From positions 1 to 7,115 of the forward strand of contig DAHVOF010000055.1 of NCBI GenBank assembly GCA_027318945.1: a DNA stretch of 7,115 bases. Direction: 5' to 3'. Position 1 is the stretch's first letter, and every line of letters starts with the position of its first letter. Position numbers and translations under genes: made by a program. The notes beneath the pieces are model-generated. The model saw only the letters and a list, made by a program, of their open reading frames with translations, did no database searches and was not told where the DNA came from. Origin of the DNA: Actinomycetota bacterium (GTDB lineage: Bacteria; Actinomycetota; Acidimicrobiia; Acidimicrobiales; Acidimicrobiaceae). This document shows, piece by piece, positions 6,443-7,115 of the stretch.

Positions 6443-6474
6443 AGGGTCCGGATTCCCAGTTGGGATCGGACCCT
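6443..6474 (-). terminator. Intrinsic-terminator-like hairpin between moeB and the mutase
   Basis: An imperfect inverted repeat pairs AGGGTCC, GAT and CCCA on one arm with their complements on the other. This gives 14 base pairs with two single-base bulges and a very tight loop centred on 6459-6460. Read in the direction of moeB, the stem ends in ACCCTTTTGCATTATTG, a short T-run followed by AT-rich sequence. The position, about 30 nt after the moeB stop, fits termination of moeB. The other strand has no T-run. It could also act as an attenuator for the mutase. Confidence 0.55.
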
Positions 6475-6503
6475 CAAGAGGTAGGCGTAGCGAGTTCGCC
6501 AGT

Positions 6504-7115
6504 CTATGCCGTGGCAAGAACCTTTGCGTGAGGCATGCAAAGGTGGTCGTACTCGGCAATGATAATCTCGTCAACATCCGGGCCACAGGCCGGGCATTTC
6601 GGATCCCTTCTCATCCTGAAGGTCCGGAAGGTCTCCTCAAGCGCGTCGTAGGCCAGTAGCCTGCCAACGAGCGGATCGCCCAGATCTAGCAGAAGCTTTA
6701 TAGCCTCCATGGCCTGGATTGATCCGATGATTCCAGGAAGCACACCTAGAACACCGGCCTCGGCGCAGGAGGGTGCGAGCTCCGCCGGAGGTGGCTCGGG
6801 AACAAAGCACCTATAGCATGGGCCTTCGTACGGCTTGAACACAGTAACCTGGCCCTCGAATCTGAAGATCGAGCCGTGCACGACAGGAATTCTCTTTATC
6901 AAAGCGGCATCATTTACTAGGTATCTGGTTGGAAAGTTATCCATACCATCAACTATCACATCGTACCCGTCGATGATATCCAAAACATTTTCAGCACCAA
7001 GCCTGACATCGTAAGTAGTCACTTCGACATCAGGATTTAGAAGCGAAATAGTCCTCTTGGCAGACTCCACCTTGCGCTGCCCTATGCGCTCTACGTTATG
7101 GAGAATCTGACGTTG
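6504..7115 (-). CDS. moeB: MoeB/ThiF-family sulfur-carrier adenylyltransferase, C-terminal part, no rhodanese domain (5' end beyond the right edge)
   Basis: E1-like enzymes of this family adenylate the C-terminal Gly-Gly of small sulfur carriers (MoaD, ThiS, CysO type) for molybdopterin, thiamine or cysteine synthesis. The 203 visible residues start inside the ATP-binding domain at QRQILHNVERIGQRK. They continue with DGMDNFPTRYLVNDA (Asp59 as the expected catalytic Asp), FRFEGQVTVF, the zinc site CYRC (100, 103) and CPAC (174, 177), and SCAEAGVLGVLPGIIGS with Cys117 at the family's active-site cysteine position. The frame is open to the right edge; the N-terminal nucleotide-binding glycine loop lies outside. 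The core is close to actinobacterial MoeZ, which has a C-terminal rhodanese domain, but this protein stops 26 residues after the zinc site, at LATA followed by TAG. Sulfur would then come from a separate protein. Which carrier it serves cannot be told. Confidence 0.92.
   Translation of the reverse strand, partial: QRQILHNVERIGQRKVESAKRTISLLNPDVEVTTYDVRLGAENVLDIIDGYDVIVDGMDNFPTRYLVNDAALIKRIPVVHGSIFRFEGQVTVFKPYEGPCYRCFVPEPPPAELAPSCAEAGVLGVLPGIIGSIQAMEAIKLLLDLGDPLVGRLLAYDALEETFRTFRMRRDPKCPACGPDVDEIIIAEYDHLCMPHAKVLATA

Noticed and set aside
6422..6586. An in-frame 5' extension of the mutase by 55 codons
   Set aside because: It runs through the hairpin and into the 3' end of moeB, has no family match, and shows a composition unlike the mutase.
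1..7115. Signs of a mobile element, CRISPR array, toxin-antitoxin or defence system
   Set aside because: All coding space is taken by recognisable metabolic genes with intact frames; no arrays, transposases, integrases or terminal repeats are visible.

Overview
The window holds six protein-coding genes and almost no free DNA. Four are complete: a biotin carboxylase/biotin carrier fusion, an M20D-type amidohydrolase, an LpdA-type flavoprotein reductase, and the large subunit of a B12-dependent methylmalonyl-CoA-type mutase. Two run off the edges: birA at the left and moeB at the right. There are no rRNA or tRNA genes, insertion sequences, CRISPR arrays or phage genes. Everything points to chromosomal core metabolism of a bacterium.

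The gene types suggest an actinobacterium-like organism. The biotin carboxylase is the roughly 590-residue alpha subunit typical of actinobacterial acyl-CoA carboxylases. The reductase resembles the mycobacterial LpdA quinone reductase rather than a true lipoamide dehydrogenase. The E1-like enzyme carries the SCAEAGVLGVLPG-type core seen in actinobacterial MoeZ/MoeB. Base composition looks moderate rather than strongly GC-rich, and spacing is tight, which would fit a free-living lineage with a compact genome such as some Acidimicrobiia. This is an inference; a BLAST search and a tree of the proteins would settle it.

Layout: birA (minus, partial, 1-393) is divergent from the carboxylase alpha gene (plus, 442-2205) across 48 bp. 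The M20D gene (plus, 2296-3477) follows 90 bp later. It converges on lpdA (minus, 3474-4832), and the two stop codons share four bases. The mutase gene (minus, 4838-6421) lies 5 bp upstream of lpdA in the same direction, so mutase and lpdA look like one operon. moeB (minus, 6504 to the right edge) lies upstream of the mutase, separated by 82 bp that contain a terminator-like hairpin.

How they fit: BirA attaches biotin to the carrier domain of the adjacent carboxylase alpha subunit. If the carboxylase acts on propionyl-CoA, its product methylmalonyl-CoA is, after epimerisation, the substrate of the mutase, giving succinyl-CoA. This is the route that disposes of propionyl-CoA from odd-chain or branched substrates. 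The carboxyltransferase beta subunit, the epimerase, the B12-binding small mutase subunit and a mutase chaperone are not in the window and must be encoded elsewhere. The links of the M20D enzyme, the quinone reductase and MoeB to this route are unknown. I do not see a convincing new system. The most interesting points are a half-degenerate active site in the reductase, a mutase without its B12 domain, a MoeB without a rhodanese domain, and a possibly leaderless mutase start right behind a hairpin.
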